In this document: positions 28,850-40,629 of the stretch, in pieces
How the letters are laid out: each line of letters begins with the position of its first letter
How positions within the stretch are numbered: the stretch's first letter is position 1
DNA from: Symsagittifera roscoffensis
Taxonomy: Eukaryota; Xenacoelomorpha; Acoela; Convolutidae
Assembly (NCBI RefSeq): GCF_963678635.1
Contig: NC_087063.1
Coordinates: forward strand, 85,855,574-85,919,573
DNA length: 64,000 bases
Direction of reading: 5' to 3'
Translations under genes and position numbers: made by a program
The notes under the pieces: generated by a model
Databases searched by the model: none
The model's input: only the letters and a program-made list of their open reading frames with translations
Told to the model about the DNA's origin: nothing

Positions 28850-30100
28850 GTTTGTGGGGTACTTTGAATTGTACTGCTGTAAAATTTTATTGGATTTGGT
28901 GTTGGTGATTGAGGTATGTTAAATTGAATGCTGGGGTTTTTTTGAATTTCTATTTCGTCGTGGATGAATAATTTGTCTAATTATTTCGAGTGTATTTTGG
29001 TTTTGATTTTGATGTCATTCTCTATTAGGAGTTTGTTGGAGAGGTGGGTATATTTTATATACTGGTTCGTAATGTGGTTCGCTTAGAGGTGCTTGGCGAG
29101 TTACTGGTTCTAGTGGCTCGGATAATCGTGCGTGTCTTTCTTCAAATGTATATGGATTGTCTTGACAAGAAATTCGTGTGGATGATTGCGGGTTATTTGT
29201 TTGAATATTTGTTGGTGTTGTTGGAGGATCTTGGGACGTTGTTGGTGGGGATTCATGTGGGGTCTGTTGATTAGCATTTTTTGAAAAATTTATGAGAATT
29301 ATCTAAGAAGAAATTTTGTGTTCATTGTAATACTTTTCAATAAATAGGATTAAAGTATTGTTGCTAATACGAATATTACGATAGCCTTTTTTATGCATTT
29401 GCATATGGTTGTTATCAGAGATGTGAAAAATGTGAGAGATATTAAAAAAAGAAGGAAAACATCTGTTCTACTGAATGGCTGTTTGAACGTTTAGATAGTG
29501 ATTCAAAGTATTGTACCTGAAAAGTTGACCAAGGATTTTGGAGAGTTTTATGTTGATTTGGGTTGGGGAATGAAAAATGATATAAAAATTGCAAAAAAAA
29601 TCAGGGTGAGGATGAATTATTCTAAAATGTTGAATATGAAATTGATGAAAGATTTGAAAATTTTGGAAAACTTTGAAAAAAGAATTGAAATTATGGTTTG
29701 AATTTTATTGACTGTTTGACAACATAGTATTTGAAGAAATGATATTTTTGTCGAAATATTTTTTAATTTTTGGGGCTAAATTCAAGTGTGGTCGGACTTT
29801 TTGACAATTAGGTTGGGTTTAGGCAAAATTTGAGAGGGAAAAGTTTGAGAGGCTCCTAAGTGTCTTCTGGGTTTTGTTGTTATTTATCTGATGATTGGGG
29901 GTATCTGAGAGATATTCGTACTTTAGGCTTAATGATTATGTCCATTTTGTACCTTGGGCTAATTTAATAATTTTGCTTAAAGTGTTTTTGAGGTTCAAAG
30001 TGGTACAATATTGTTGATCTTTGTGCTGCTTGATAGGGGAGGGTTGTAACTTTAGAACTTTGTTTATTTCAGGTGTCAATGTTTTGTGATTTTTGACCTG
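28850..30100. other. Upstream part of env unit 1, no gene recognised
   Basis: The stretch is shared with 36600-37565 in unit 5, with a ~160-bp deletion there. It contains Pro/Thr/Gln-rich frame pieces on the minus strand (NPHESPPTTSQDP-like) but no clear gene. It ends at TTTTTGACCTGGAGGTTTTTGA, where the next env copy begins. Confidence 0.45.
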
Positions 30101-30104
30101 GAGG

Positions 30105-30690
30105 TTTTTGATATGAGGTGTGATAGGGCAATATTTCTAAAATTTCGCGGAACTCTTCAAAAGGGGTGATTATAGTTAACGTTTTGTAATTGTGGTGCTG
30201 TGGGCGTTATATTTTTTATTGTTTCTAGATTCGTCGTACGTGTTTCGTGTTGTTGATAATTTAGTGTTGTATTCTTTTAATTGAGCGTCTAAAAGAACTT
30301 TATTGATTGATGTTGAGGTCTTTTTTTCTTACTTGTATATGTATTGCGCATGTTTTGTAGATTTCTTTCAAGAGAGAGAAAAGAATTCCAAGAAAATTAA
30401 ACATTGCGTATAACATAGTCAATTTTTCTAAGATGTAGTAGGGCCGTCCTAGGAAGGCAAGAATTTCGTTTTTCAAGTTTAGAAAACTAAAAATATTTAT
30501 TGGTGATACATCTTGTGGTCTGTATTTTTTGCCAATATATTTCCTTCGTGATCAATAAAATTTGATCTGTTTCCTGACAATAAATATCCTGCATAAGGCA
30601 TTTTTAGTATTGCTAGTGGAAGTGATTGTAAAATTTGTGTACGTTCAAGTTCGCATATTTCATGGAGTGTTCCAAGTCCTGTCAAAGTTA
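30105..30690 (-). pseudogene. Env copy 2, internally deleted
   Basis: The copy begins (low end) with ATGAGGTGTGATAGGGCAAT as in copy 1. At the high end it encodes ICELERTQILQSL, AGYLLSGNRSNFIDHEGN, then jumps directly to a KMYHQ end. About 500 bp, including the Cys-rich core, is missing compared with other copies. Clearly non-functional. Confidence 0.65.
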
Positions 30691-31060
30691 TTTCTTGAAA
30701 ATTTCTTTTGAGTTATAGTTAGAGATTAGCTTGAGAATAGTTGTATGTCGGCTAATGGAGTCGTGTTTAAAATTGGAAAATTGAATGTTCGAAATGGGGT
30801 TGAGAAAATGTAGATGGGCTGGGTTCAGAGTTTGCAAATTCGTCGGGTGTTTCGATATCGGAGTTGTTGAATTGGGAGATGGTGTTATATACTGTTGTGC
30901 TGGAGTTAGTATCTGATTCCATGCTGGGTCAGGTGTTAGGATGAGGTGATTGAGGTGGGGGGAAAGCAAAAAGTGGGATGATGGGGATGTTGTTCTGAAG
31001 GTTGGCTGGGTGGAAAATTGATCGGCTCATCGTGGGCTTAAAAGATGGTCGTCCTGAGAA
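30690..31060 (-). pseudogene. Env-unit distal segment (copy 2 of the DIETPDEFANSEP block)
   Basis: Matches 25640-25960 and 33410-33740. The open frame 30688-30969 is a shifted reading. It starts from a shared AGTTATAGTTAGAGATTAGC block at about 30710 that recurs at 33430 and 37590. Confidence 0.5.
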
Positions 31061-31149
31061 CTCAATTTAGTGGTGTGTGGTTGTTCTAGAATTGGTTCAT
31101 ATGTGTCGTCTAGGTTATGTTATTGGGTTATTATGGGTTGATTTGGGCT

Positions 31150-32335
31150 TTGTGGATAATTAGATCGCAAAGATATGAGGTGTGATAGGGCAATATTTCT
31201 AAAATTTCGCGGTACTAATCAAAAGGGGTGATTATGGTTAACTTTTTGTAATTGTGGTGCTGTGGGCGTTAGATTTTTATTGTTTCTAGATTCGTCGTAC
31301 GTGTTTCGTGTTGTTGATAATTTAGTGTTGTATTCTTTTATTTTAGCGTCTAAAAAAATTTTATTGATTGATGTTGAAAGTATGCCCAAAAAATCCTCCT
31401 GCGAAAAAAATGCGTGCTACGCTTGCTTCTTTTTTTCTTACTTGTATATGTATTGCGCATGTTTTGTAGATTCCTTTCAAGAGAGAGAAAAGAATTCCAA
31501 GAAAATTAAACATTGCGTATAATATAGTCAATCTTTCTAAGATGTAGTAGGGCCACCCTAGGAAGGCAAGAATTTCCTTTTTTCAAGTTTACAAAACTAA
31601 AAATGTTTGATGGTGATACATCTTGTGGTCTGTATTTTTCGCCATGTAGGTGAATGTAGTTTTTTAAATTAAAAAAAACTGCTAGGTCTTGTATATGTCT
31701 GAAAATCCTGCTGTTTCTGCAAGTTTGCGTAGATTGTGATCTATAGATTGTCATTGGATTGTGTCCATTTTTGTGAGTAATTCTTGAAATTATTTTGTTC
31801 GAATGTGTTTTTGAAAGTCTGATTTAGAGTATATGCCGATTGATTGTAAATCAATATTGAGATTGCGGGCAAAAGCTCTAATGCTTTCTGGTGATAATTT
31901 TTTGAGTGGTTGCATGAGTGTAGGGTATGGTGTGAGAAGATACTATTTATCTTCGTCAGGGTTTAATTGTACTACATTGTGGCTGTTTTCCAATCCACAT
32001 GTGACTGCTGAATTCCAACAATAAGTTCTCCGGGAGATTGTATCATCAAAAGGTGTTTTTTTTTGGTAGATTTTTGGGATTCTTTTATAACACCTTTTAT
32101 CTTCAAAAACATATAAAGGTGATATTTTTTTGGTACAGATGTAGTACCATAATATTTTTCCTTCGTAATCAATAAAATTTGATAAGTTTCCTGACAATAA
32201 ATATCCTGCATAAGAGATTTTTAGTATTGCTAGTGTAAGTGATTGTAAAATTTTTGTACGTTCAAGTTCGCATATTTCATGGAGTGTTTCAAGTTCTGTC
32301 AAAGACATTTCTTGAAAATTTCTTTTTGTTAATTT
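31150..32335 (-). pseudogene. Env copy 3, 3' half only
   Basis: Covers the region from the LETLHEICELERTQILQSL motif (about 32290) through LSGNLSNFIDYEGK, CTKKISPLYVFEDKRC and FWNSAVTCG-like cysteine region to the C-terminal tail. The receptor-side N-terminal half is absent. It is joined head to tail to copy 4 at about 32335. Frameshifted at T-runs (32055, 32130). Confidence 0.65.
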
Positions 32336-33410
32336 ATTATGGTTAACGTTTTGTAATTGTGGTGATGTGTGCGTTATATTTTTATTGTTTCTAGATTCGT
32401 CGTACGTGTTTCGTGTTGTTGATAATTTAGTGTTGTATTCTTTTATTTGAGCTTCTAAAAGAATTTTATTGATTGATGTTGAAAGTATTCCCAAAAAATC
32501 CTCCTGCGAAAAGTATGCTTGCTACGCTTGCTTCTTTTTTTCTTACTTGTATATGTATTGCGCATGTTTTGTAGATTCCTTTCAAGAGAGAGAAAAAAAT
32601 TCCAAGAAAATTAAACATTGCGTATAATATAGTCAGTCTTTCTAAGATGTAGTAGGGCCATCCTAGGAAGGCAAGAATTTCGTTTTTCAAGTTTACAAAA
32701 CTAAAAATATTTACTGGTGATACATCTTGTGGTCTGTATTTTTCGCCATGTATGTAAATATAATTTTTTAATTAAAAAAAACTGCTAAGTCTTGTGCGTA
32801 TATGTCATAAAATCCTGCTGTTTCTGCAAGTTTGCGTAGATTGTGATCTATGGATTGTCATTGGATTGTGTCCATTTTTGTGAGTAATTCTTGAAATTGT
32901 TTTGTTCGAATGTGATAATGAAAGTCTGATTTAGAGTATATGCCGATTGATTATAAATATTGAGATTGCGGGCAATAGCTCTAATGCTTTCTGGTGATAA
33001 TTTTTTGAGTGGTTGCATGAGTGTAGGGTATGGTGTGAGAAGATAGTATTTATCTTCGTCAGGGTTTAATTGTACTACATTGTGGCTGTTTTCCAATCCA
33101 CATGTGACTGCTGAATTCCATAAATAAGTTCTGCGGGAGATTGTATCATCAAAAGGTGTTTTTTTGGTAGAATTTTGGGATTCTTTTATAACACCTTTTA
33201 TCTTAAAAAACATATAAAGGTGATATTTTTTTTTGGTACAGTTGTAGTACCATAATATATTTCCTTCGTAATCAATTAAATTTGATCTGTTTCCTGACAA
33301 TAAATATCCTGCATAAGGGATTTTTAGTATTGCTAGTGCAAGTGATTGTAAAATTTGTGTACGTTCAAGTTCGCATATTTCATGGAATGTTTCAAGTTCT
33401 GTCAAAGACT
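32336..33410 (-). pseudogene. Env copy 4, 3' half only
   Basis: Same extent as copy 3. Open frame 32848-33405 holds the extracellular core (ETFHEICELERTQ to FKNYSQKWTQ), and 32466-32690 holds the membrane anchor (LAFLGWPYYILERLTILYAM, then LGIFFSLLKGIY) with a basic cytoplasmic start. This is the clearest view of the anchor. A frame break separates the two parts. Confidence 0.65.
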
Positions 33411-33740
33411 TTTCTTGAAAATTTCTTTTGAGTTATAGTTAGAGATTAGCTTGAGAATAGTTGTATGTCGGCTAATGGAGTCGTGTTTAAAATTGGAAAA
33501 TTGAAAGGTCGAAATGGGGTTGAGAAAATGTAGATGGGCTGGGTTCAGAGTTTGCAAATTCGTCGGGTGTTTCGATATCGGAGTTGTTGAATTGGGAGAT
33601 GGTGTTATATACTGTTGTGCTGGAATTAGTATCTGATTCCATGCTGGGTCAGGTGTTACGATGAGGTGATTGAGGTGGGGGGAAAGCAAAAAGTGGGATG
33701 ATGGGGATGTTGTTCTGAAGGTTGGCTGGGTGGAAAATTG
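33410..33740 (-). pseudogene. Env-unit distal segment (copy 3 of the DIETPDEFANSEP block)
   Basis: Nearly identical to 30690-31060. Begins with the same AGTTATAGTTAGAGATTAGC sequence and ends with AAGATGGTCGTTCTGAGAA. Confidence 0.5.
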
Positions 33741-34080
33741 ATCGGCTCATCGTGGGCTTAAAAGATGGTCGTTCTGAGAACTCAATTTAGTGGTGTGTGG
33801 TTGTTCTAAAATTTGTTCACATGTGTCGTCTAGGTTATGTTGTTGGGTTATTTTGGGTTGATTTGGGCTTTGTGGATAATTAGATCGCGAAGATATGAGG
33901 TGTGATAGGGCAATATTTCTAAAATTTCGCGGTACTAATCAAAAGGGGTGATTATGGTTAACGTTTTGTAATTGTGGTGCTGTGGGCGTTATATTTTTAT
34001 TGTTTCTAGATTCGTCGTACGTGTTTTGTGTTGTTGATAATTTAGAGTTGTATTCTTTTATTTTAGCGTCTAAAAGAATT

Positions 34081-36298
34081 TTATTGATTGATGTTGAAAG
34101 TATTCCCAAAAAATCCTCCTGCGAAAAGTATGCGTGCTACGCTTGCTTCTTTTTTTCTTACTTGTATGTGTATTGCGCATGTTTTGTAGATTCCTTTCAA
34201 GAGAGAGAAAAGAATTCCAAGAAAGTTAAACATTGCGTATAATATAGTCAATCTTTCTAAGATGTAGTAGGGCCATCCTAGGAAGGCAAGATTTTCGTTT
34301 TTCAAGTTTACAAAATTAAAAATGATTATTGGTGATACATCTTGTGGTCTGTATTTTTCGCCATGTAGGTGAATGTAATTTTTTTAAATAAAAAAAACTG
34401 CTAAGTCTTGTATATGTCTGAAAATCCTGCTGTTTCTGCAAGTTTGCGTAGGTTGTGATCTATGGATTGTCATTGGATTGTGTCCATTTTTGTAAGTAAT
34501 TCTTGTAATTGTTTTGTTCGAATGTGATGTTGAAAGTCTTGTTTAGAGTATATGCGGATTGATTGTAAATCAATATTGAGATTGCGGGCAATAACTCTAA
34601 TGCTTTCTGGTGATAATTTTTTGAGTCGTTGCATGAGTGTAGGGTATGGTGTGAGAAGATAGTATTTATCTTCGTCAGGGTTTAATTGTACTACATTGTG
34701 GCTGTTTTCCAATCCACATGTGACTGCTGAATTCCAAAAATAAGTTCTGCGGGAGATTTTATCATCAAAAGGTGTTTTTTTGGTAGATTTTTGGGATTCT
34801 TTTATAACACCTTTTATCTTCAAAAACATATAAAGGTGATATTTTTTTGGTACAGATGTAGTACCATAATATTTTTCCTTCGTAATCAATAAAATTTGAT
34901 CAGTTTCTTGACAACAAATATCCTGCATAAGGGATTTTTAGTATTGCTAGTGCTAGTGATTGTAAAGTTTGTGTACGTTGAAGTTCGCATATTTGATGGA
35001 GTGTTTCAAGTTCTGTCAAAAAAGTTCTGTGTCAAGTTCTGTCAAGTTCTGAAAATTTCGACCTATTGTGTAATCTGATTTCATATCTAAGTGTATGTCA
35101 CAGTGAATTGCGCAAAAATGAGTGTTCATCATGAGTGATAGTTTTTGTAAACGTGTACTTTCTGTATCTTGTGGTTTTAATTTTCCACCGGTTCTTCCTG
35201 CATTCTTTTGAAATTTTACTGAGACGTATGAGTTCTCTTTACTATATGAATGAGATGCAGCCATTATGTGTATAATTATTTTTCCTGTCACCATGTCGAA
35301 ACCGTTTTCGTATTCGACAAGAATTTCTGAATATTGTGTTCTATAGAGTGTACTTTTTATATTTTCATGCAAATTCTGTTTCTTGATAGATTTGAAAACG
35401 TGTTAATTTATTCTCCAGATTGTGGATGTTTCTAAAATTAAAATTACTATGTCTAATTTGGTCAGGGCTTACATCTCCAAACGGGATTAATTCAATTGGT
35501 GAAATTTTATCATTCTAGCGTGTATTTTGTTACATGAAAAATTGTTCAGGTTTCTTAGGGAAACCAAACAATGGTTGCTTGTGTGCGTGTTGCAGGATCG
35601 CAGTACCCTTGGTCGTTTTTACAAGGGAGTCTGATTCCTTGATAACTTATTGTGTCATCTTTTAAATCACGTGTAAGTTGTCTTTTTTTAAGTTAAATTT
35701 TCCAATCAAAAAACATCATTTCTTGGTATCCTTTGTTTTTCGTATCTGCTTTACATTTTGAGGGATTGTTTATTCCAATGTGTGGTATCCAATTTTTATC
35801 AAGAAGATCATAGGTTAATCTTCCATTTGCTCGGTTAAAGGGAAATTTGGTATCTACTCTTATTTGACCTTAGTATTTTTCATGTTCAGCTTGATGTGCT
35901 CAGTCTGGAAAAGTTTGAAAATTTACTAGGTTTCTAGGTTTCTGTTTGTGCTTTTATTTGATGTAATATTTAGTCTTTTAAATTCATTTTTGCAATCTTC
36001 AGGGCTGAGGTGTAATAGTCTTTCAATGTTACTTTGATAGAAAGGTTCATGGTCTAGTCTGTTTTTATTTCCGTATAAAAAATTCGTATCTTTAAAAGAT
36101 ACATGTAAATGATAGTCCTGGATATGGATCATAAAAGGTGATATATCCTATTGTCTTTTTTGTATATCTATCGTATTTGTAGATTACTTCTGTGGTTAAA
36201 AATGGGGGAGGTAAAAATTGAGCTGTTATATTTGGAGGGGCTAGAGGTAAGGGATGGGTAACTATATTGATTAATTTAACTGTGATTTCAAATTTCAT
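34081..36298 (-). pseudogene. Env copy 5, full length, broken
   Basis: Starts at ATG 36298 (MKFEITVKLIN). The TAA at 36092-36094 falls at the same codon position as in copy 1, and the downstream sequence is readable in the +1 frame (35926-36132: SFKDTNFLYGNKNRLDHEPF). Later pieces are YSEILVEYENGFDM (35372-35016), the Cys-rich core (34928-34470) with YYLLTPYPTLMQRL, and the anchor (34305-34081: LAFLGWPYYILERL). The gene is therefore complete in content but split over several frames. It shares the small duplication near its middle with copy 1, so copies 1 and 5 have a common, already interrupted ancestor. Confidence 0.6.
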
Positions 36299-36336
36299 GT
36301 CAAGTTGTCTTGTCTAAGTATTTGTATATTATTGAC

Positions 36337-36603
36337 TTAAATATCTTTCTGAATGTCTTGTTGGTATTCTAATGTATTTAGTGCCCAGTTGTGTAATCTG
36401 TGACTTTCGTGATGTTGTCCAAATAAAAGAGGGGGTGCTACGAATGTATTCCAATCTAATCGTAGTTGTATGTTATTTGTTGAATTTTCTCTATATCTGG
36501 CGTCGAGATTTGTTGGGAAATTTGGAATGGTTGTTTGTGAAAATGGAGTTAAAGAAGGTGTTGAGGGAAGTGAAAGAGTTTCGGGTAGTGACAAATTTGT
36601 CAT
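36337..36603 (-). CDS. Pre-env open frame, 88 codons (copy 5)
   Basis: Counterpart of 28479-28778, with an ATG at 36603 (MTNLSLPETLSLPSTP). It ends at TGA 36337, about 40 bp before the env ATG, because a change near 36340 truncates it relative to copy 1. Family unknown. Confidence 0.4.
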   Translation of the reverse strand: MTNLSLPETLSLPSTPSLTPFSQTTIPNFPTNLDARYRENSTNNIQLRLDWNTFVAPPLLFGQHHESHRLHNWALNTLEYQQDIQKDI

Positions 36604-37976
36604 TGATTAAAGTTGGTTCGCCTTGGGTGAAGGCTTGTGTCATCCAAAATAAGAGATGTTCTGTAGTGGTTGATGGATTAAAAGGATTTTTTTTCTGATT
36701 TGTTCAGATGTAGGGGTTGAACCTAAATAATCTGAGGAAATATTCGATGTGTTTTGTTGTACTGGAGTTTGTATTGTATTGTACTTTGAATTGTATTGCT
36801 GTAAAAGTTTATGTGGATGATTGCGGGTTATTTGGTTGAATATTTGTTGGTGTTGTTGAAGGATCTTGGGACGTTGTTGGTGGGGATTCATGTGGGGTCT
36901 GTTGATTAGCACTTTTTGAAAAAAATTATGAGAATTATCTAAGAAGAAATTTTGTGTTTACTGTAATACTTTTCAATAAAAAGGATTAAAGTATTGTTGC
37001 TAATACGAATATTACGATAGCCTTTTTTATGCATTTGCATATGGTTGTTATCAGAGATGTGAAAAATGTGAGAGATATTTAAAAAAGAAGGAAAACATCT
37101 GTTCTACTTAATGGCTGTTTGAACGTTTAGATAGTGATTCAAAGTATTGTACCTGAAAAGTTGATCAAGGATTTTGGAGAGTTTTATGTAGATTTGGGTT
37201 GGGGAATGAAAAATGATATAAAAATTGCAAAAAAATCAGGGTGAGGATGAATTATTCTAAAATGTTGAATTTGAAATTGGGTTGGGTTTCGGCAATATTT
37301 GAGAGGGAAAAGTTTGAGAGGCTCCTAAGTGTCATCTGGGTTTTGTTGTTATTTATCTGATGATTGGGTGTATCTGAGAGATATTCGTACTTTAGGCTTA
37401 ATGATCATGTCCATTTTGTACTTTGGTCTAATTTAATAATTTTGCCTGAAGTGTTAATGAGGTTCAAATTGGTACAATATTGTTGATCTTTGTGCTGCTT
37501 GATAGGGGAGGGTTGTAACTTTGGAGTTTTTTTATTTCAGGTGTCAATGTTTTGTGATTTGCTTATTTTTGACCTGGAGGTTTTTGAGTTATAGTTAGAG
37601 ATTAGCTTGAGAATAGTTGTATGTCGGCTAATGGAGTCGTGTTTAAAATGATTTGATGATTCGGGAAAAGTTTCTGATTGTCTGAATCTGACTTTCTTCA
37701 ATTTTTTAGATTGTGGGATGAATGTTTTGTAATCCTTTCGTGGCTGATTTCGAAGTAGCGATGATTGTCTACGTGGAGATTTTTCTCTTTAATCTTGTGG
37801 TCTACTTTTTTCTTCTAATTTTTGATTTTTTCTTTCTGTTTGAGAAATCTTTTTGCTGTCTACGTTTTTTGGTATTTGTTTTGGGAAGTTCTTATTCTTT
37901 TTTATCTTATTGTTTTTGTGTGGTTTGCATATCAGTGTTTTGATTTTGATTTTGTTCTGAATTGTTTTGAATGACT
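36604..37976. other. Upstream part of env unit 5 and spacer to integrase
   Basis: 36604-37565 parallels 28800-30100. It is followed by the AGTTATAGTTAGAGATTAGC block (37588) and about 330 bp of spacer to the integrase stop. Minus-strand frames are Gln/Asn/Pro-rich (36640-36912) without a domain. No gene supported. Confidence 0.4.
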
Positions 37977-38489
37977 TTAAGTCCTGTAAAAGAGTATAAA
38001 TGAGTAAGTTCTCGAAGTTCGTACTCTTTTTGGTAGTAAGGTAAACGATTGTTTCCAGGTTGAAAGTCCAATCTCTTTTTCGTTCAAGTCTGTAAATTTG
38101 TATGTTACATCCGTAGGTTTATCAATTATTTGATATGGTCCTTTTCGGAGTGGTTGTAAAGTTTTAGAAAACCCTTTTTGTGTTGTAAAATTGGGAATAA
38201 AAACATCTGTTCCGATTTTTAATTTTATAGCTGGGGTAAATCGAGAATTTATTTGGCAGTTTATGTTTTGTCTTTGTAACAGTTTTTTTGTTACTTTCTG
38301 GTAAATTTCCTTGTGATTTTTGTCTCTGTTTAAAATCCATTCCGTGTGTGTTCCTAAAGCTAATTTTAAGATTTGTAGATGATGAAAATGATCTTCATCG
38401 TGGGTATGTAGTGGTAGATTGTAACATATTGATTCTTTAGTTGGTTGGCAATATTCTTGTGCATTTTTCGAAGAATTTGCTGTGAACAT
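37977..38489 (-). pseudogene. Ty3/gypsy-type integrase C-terminus (GPY/F domain), 170 codons
   Basis: The frame enters from the assembly gap. It carries the integrase C-terminal region: a helical stretch HFHHLQILKLALGTHTEWIL, then KLKIGTDVFIPNFTTQKGF and LQPLRKGPYQIIDKPTDVTY. The last part is the GPY/F-type β-barrel of Ty3/gypsy integrases, which helps target integration and bind DNA. The DDE core should lie in or beyond the gap. The end (WKQSFTLLPKRVR) looks altered by small shifts. It lies immediately upstream of the env array on the same strand, which makes the element an env-bearing, errantivirus-like retroelement. Present only as a fragment, hence pseudogene. Confidence 0.75.
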
Positions 38490-38491
38490 TA

Positions 38492-38691
38492 NNNNNNNNN
38501 NNNNNNNNNNNNNNNNNNNNNNNNNNNNNNNNNNNNNNNNNNNNNNNNNNNNNNNNNNNNNNNNNNNNNNNNNNNNNNNNNNNNNNNNNNNNNNNNNNNN
38601 NNNNNNNNNNNNNNNNNNNNNNNNNNNNNNNNNNNNNNNNNNNNNNNNNNNNNNNNNNNNNNNNNNNNNNNNNNNNNNNNNNNNNNNNNNN
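38492..38691. other. Assembly gap of 200 N
   Basis: A second run of exactly 200 N, the same size as the gap in element A, so a placeholder. It interrupts the retroelement between the integrase end and an Asn/Lys/Thr-rich region; most of gag-pol could be missing here. Confidence 0.95.
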
Positions 38692-39110
38692 AGACATTTA
38701 CTGAGTTTAAAATAGCTTGTGGTACTCTTTGACTTTGTGCAAATATTTGGGTATTTGTTTTAGTTTTTGTTGTTTTTGGTCCATTGACATAATTGTATTA
38801 ATGTTCTGCAAAATTATTTCTGTGTTGATTGTTTGATGGTTTTGTTACTGGTCGAAACGTTTGGTAATTCATTTGAGAATATTTTTGTCCATCAGAAGGT
38901 TTTGCTGTTGATTTTATGGCTGTTTGTTTTAGCGTTGGAATTTTTATTTTTGGGGTTATGAAATTTGGTCGAATAGGTGAAATGCTTCGTTGTGCTTCTG
39001 TTGTCGTTATTGTTTAAGCAAATTCTTTGTTTATAAAATGTGATGGGGTTTGTATACATTGTATCAAAAAATAAGTTGGAAAACATATATATCGAAAATA
39101 GATTGTAAAA
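38692..39110 (-). pseudogene. Asn/Lys/Thr-rich retroelement fragment
   Basis: Minus-strand frame pieces (TFYKQRICLNNNDNR, PSDGQKYSQMNYQTFRP, NYVNGPKTTKTKTN) are low-complexity and Asn/Gln/Thr-rich, as in some gag or linker regions. Assigned to the retroelement only by position across the gap. No domain recognised. Confidence 0.3.
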
Positions 39111-39325
39111 AAATTGTATCAGAAAAACAAGTATTGAAAACCTGTTTATCGAAAATAGATTGTAGCAAAATTATATCAAGTATTGTAACTATAAGAAACA
39201 AGTATTGAAAACCTATTTATCGAAATTAGATTTTAACAAAATTTTATCAAACATTTTAACAAAAAAACAAGTTGGAAAACCTATATATTGAAAATAGATT
39301 GTGACAAAATTATATCTTATTTCGA
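39060..39325. repeat. ~80-bp AT-rich tandem repeat, about 3.5 units
   Basis: Unit: AACAAGTTGGAAAACCTATATATCGAAAATAGATTGTAxCAAAATTATATC, repeated from about 39070, 39128, 39205 and 39265. It marks the boundary between the retroelement and the host-fragment array. Confidence 0.65.
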
Positions 39326-39339
39326 ATTTTTTTTGTAGA

Positions 39340-40120
39340 ACGCGTAAATTTTCTAGGTTTGAAACTCTTCACCAACCAGTGATTGTCTTTTTACATTGTG
39401 TACACCTTCTGGAGAACAACTCATCAAAGCACGCAGTTTAAAATGGTTGGTCATCTCTCTAAGTGAATTTCTCCTTGTCTAGCTCTTTGTTGCAGTTGTG
39501 GCAGTGGAAGCACTCTTGAAAAAAAGTTAACCTGATGAAGATATAGAAGGGGGAAAGTATTGCCAGAAACAAATCGTCTTAAACCACTAGTAAATCTTTA
39601 TTTACGAATGTCCATTCATCGTACGTTTTGATTTCAAAAACGGTAGAAAACACAATTTCCTCGATGTTTTTCTGCTACAACCGCGGAAAAACTGTTAATG
39701 ATTTTTGCTGTTTTGCTCGGTATTTGCTTCAAAGTTTCAACAGCTTGTAAAGTGGGTGCGAATAAAAGCCGAAGCCGCGTCGATTTCATCCACTTCTTGT
39801 TCGTCTCTCGAAGTGAACTCCTCCTTGTCTAGCTTTTTGTTGAAGTTGTGGCAGTGGAAGCACGCTTTGTGGTAGGGCGCATTCTTTTTATGATTCCACC
39901 TTCTTTAGCTTCAGTTAGGACCAAGATTCTAAAGCGAATGTGATCTATTGCATAAACATGCTCATTTTTTGAGACATATCAGATAGTACAAAATCATGAA
40001 CATGTTCCAGAAGGGGATGAAGGGGATGAGTTGTTCTCTAGCTTGGAAAAAGTTAACCTGATGAAGATATAGAAGGGGGGAGTATTGCCAGAAACAAAGT
40101 GTTTTAAATCACAGGTAAAC
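39340..40120 (-). pseudogene. Leading, rearranged fragment of the array subunit
   Basis: Contains a LIM half-domain (39375-39517: FHCHNCNKE and a SPEGVHNV-like shifted end), then jumps to the GKxSQNVR-type block (39519-39790) and a second LIM piece (39795-39880: YHKACFHCHNC on the minus strand). Deletions relative to the regular subunits make it the eroded edge of the array. Confidence 0.5.
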
Positions 40121-40629
40121 CTTTATTTAGCTATTATGACATTTTTATTTTCAGCTGCTTTGTCTAACCTTTCTTGCGGCTTTTGCTTTTCCAGCGCCAA
40201 AGCAGCTCGTTTTTTGACTTCAATCTGTTTTCTATCAACTTCAATGTGCAATCTCTTCTGGGCTTCCACCTCCTGTTGTGTTTTTCGGCATTTATTTTTT
40301 CAGCATAAAGAAAACTTTTGCCATCTTGTATTTCCTTTTAATTAAACCGAAGATCACGAGCTTGTTGTGCGTCAAACTCCTCGAACGTCTTCTCTTCAAT
40401 TTACGGTTGATAATTTGATTTATACTGAACAATATAATGTTTATAAGGAAAGCAGACATAAAAATAGACTACTCACTGGCCAACCCAACTCATGGAATCC
40501 CTCAAGCTGTAAACTAGAGAATTCTCGCGACTGTTCTCCTGCTTCTGTTTCCTGCTCAGCAAAAAGGGCATCAGCTCCTTGTTCGTGAACTCTCTTCTTC
40601 ATTGGTTCCAGTTCCACGGGTTCTTTCAT
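40120..40629 (-). pseudogene. Coiled-coil gene copy A1
   Basis: Exon-like frame 40441-40629 (MKEPVELEPMKKRVHEQG, SSLQLEGFHELGW) ends at a GTGAGT donor-like site. The following coiled-coil exon (40120-40400) is frameshifted. See copy B1 for the better preserved structure. Confidence 0.5.

Noticed and set aside
25630-37943. Many plus-strand Val/Phe/Leu-rich ORFs in the env region.
   Set aside because: They are antisense to the minus-strand env pieces or low-complexity T/G-rich DNA, with no domain.
39060-39325. A CRISPR-like array of repeats and spacers.
   Set aside because: The whole 80-bp unit is repeated with no unique spacers, and the setting is an animal genome.
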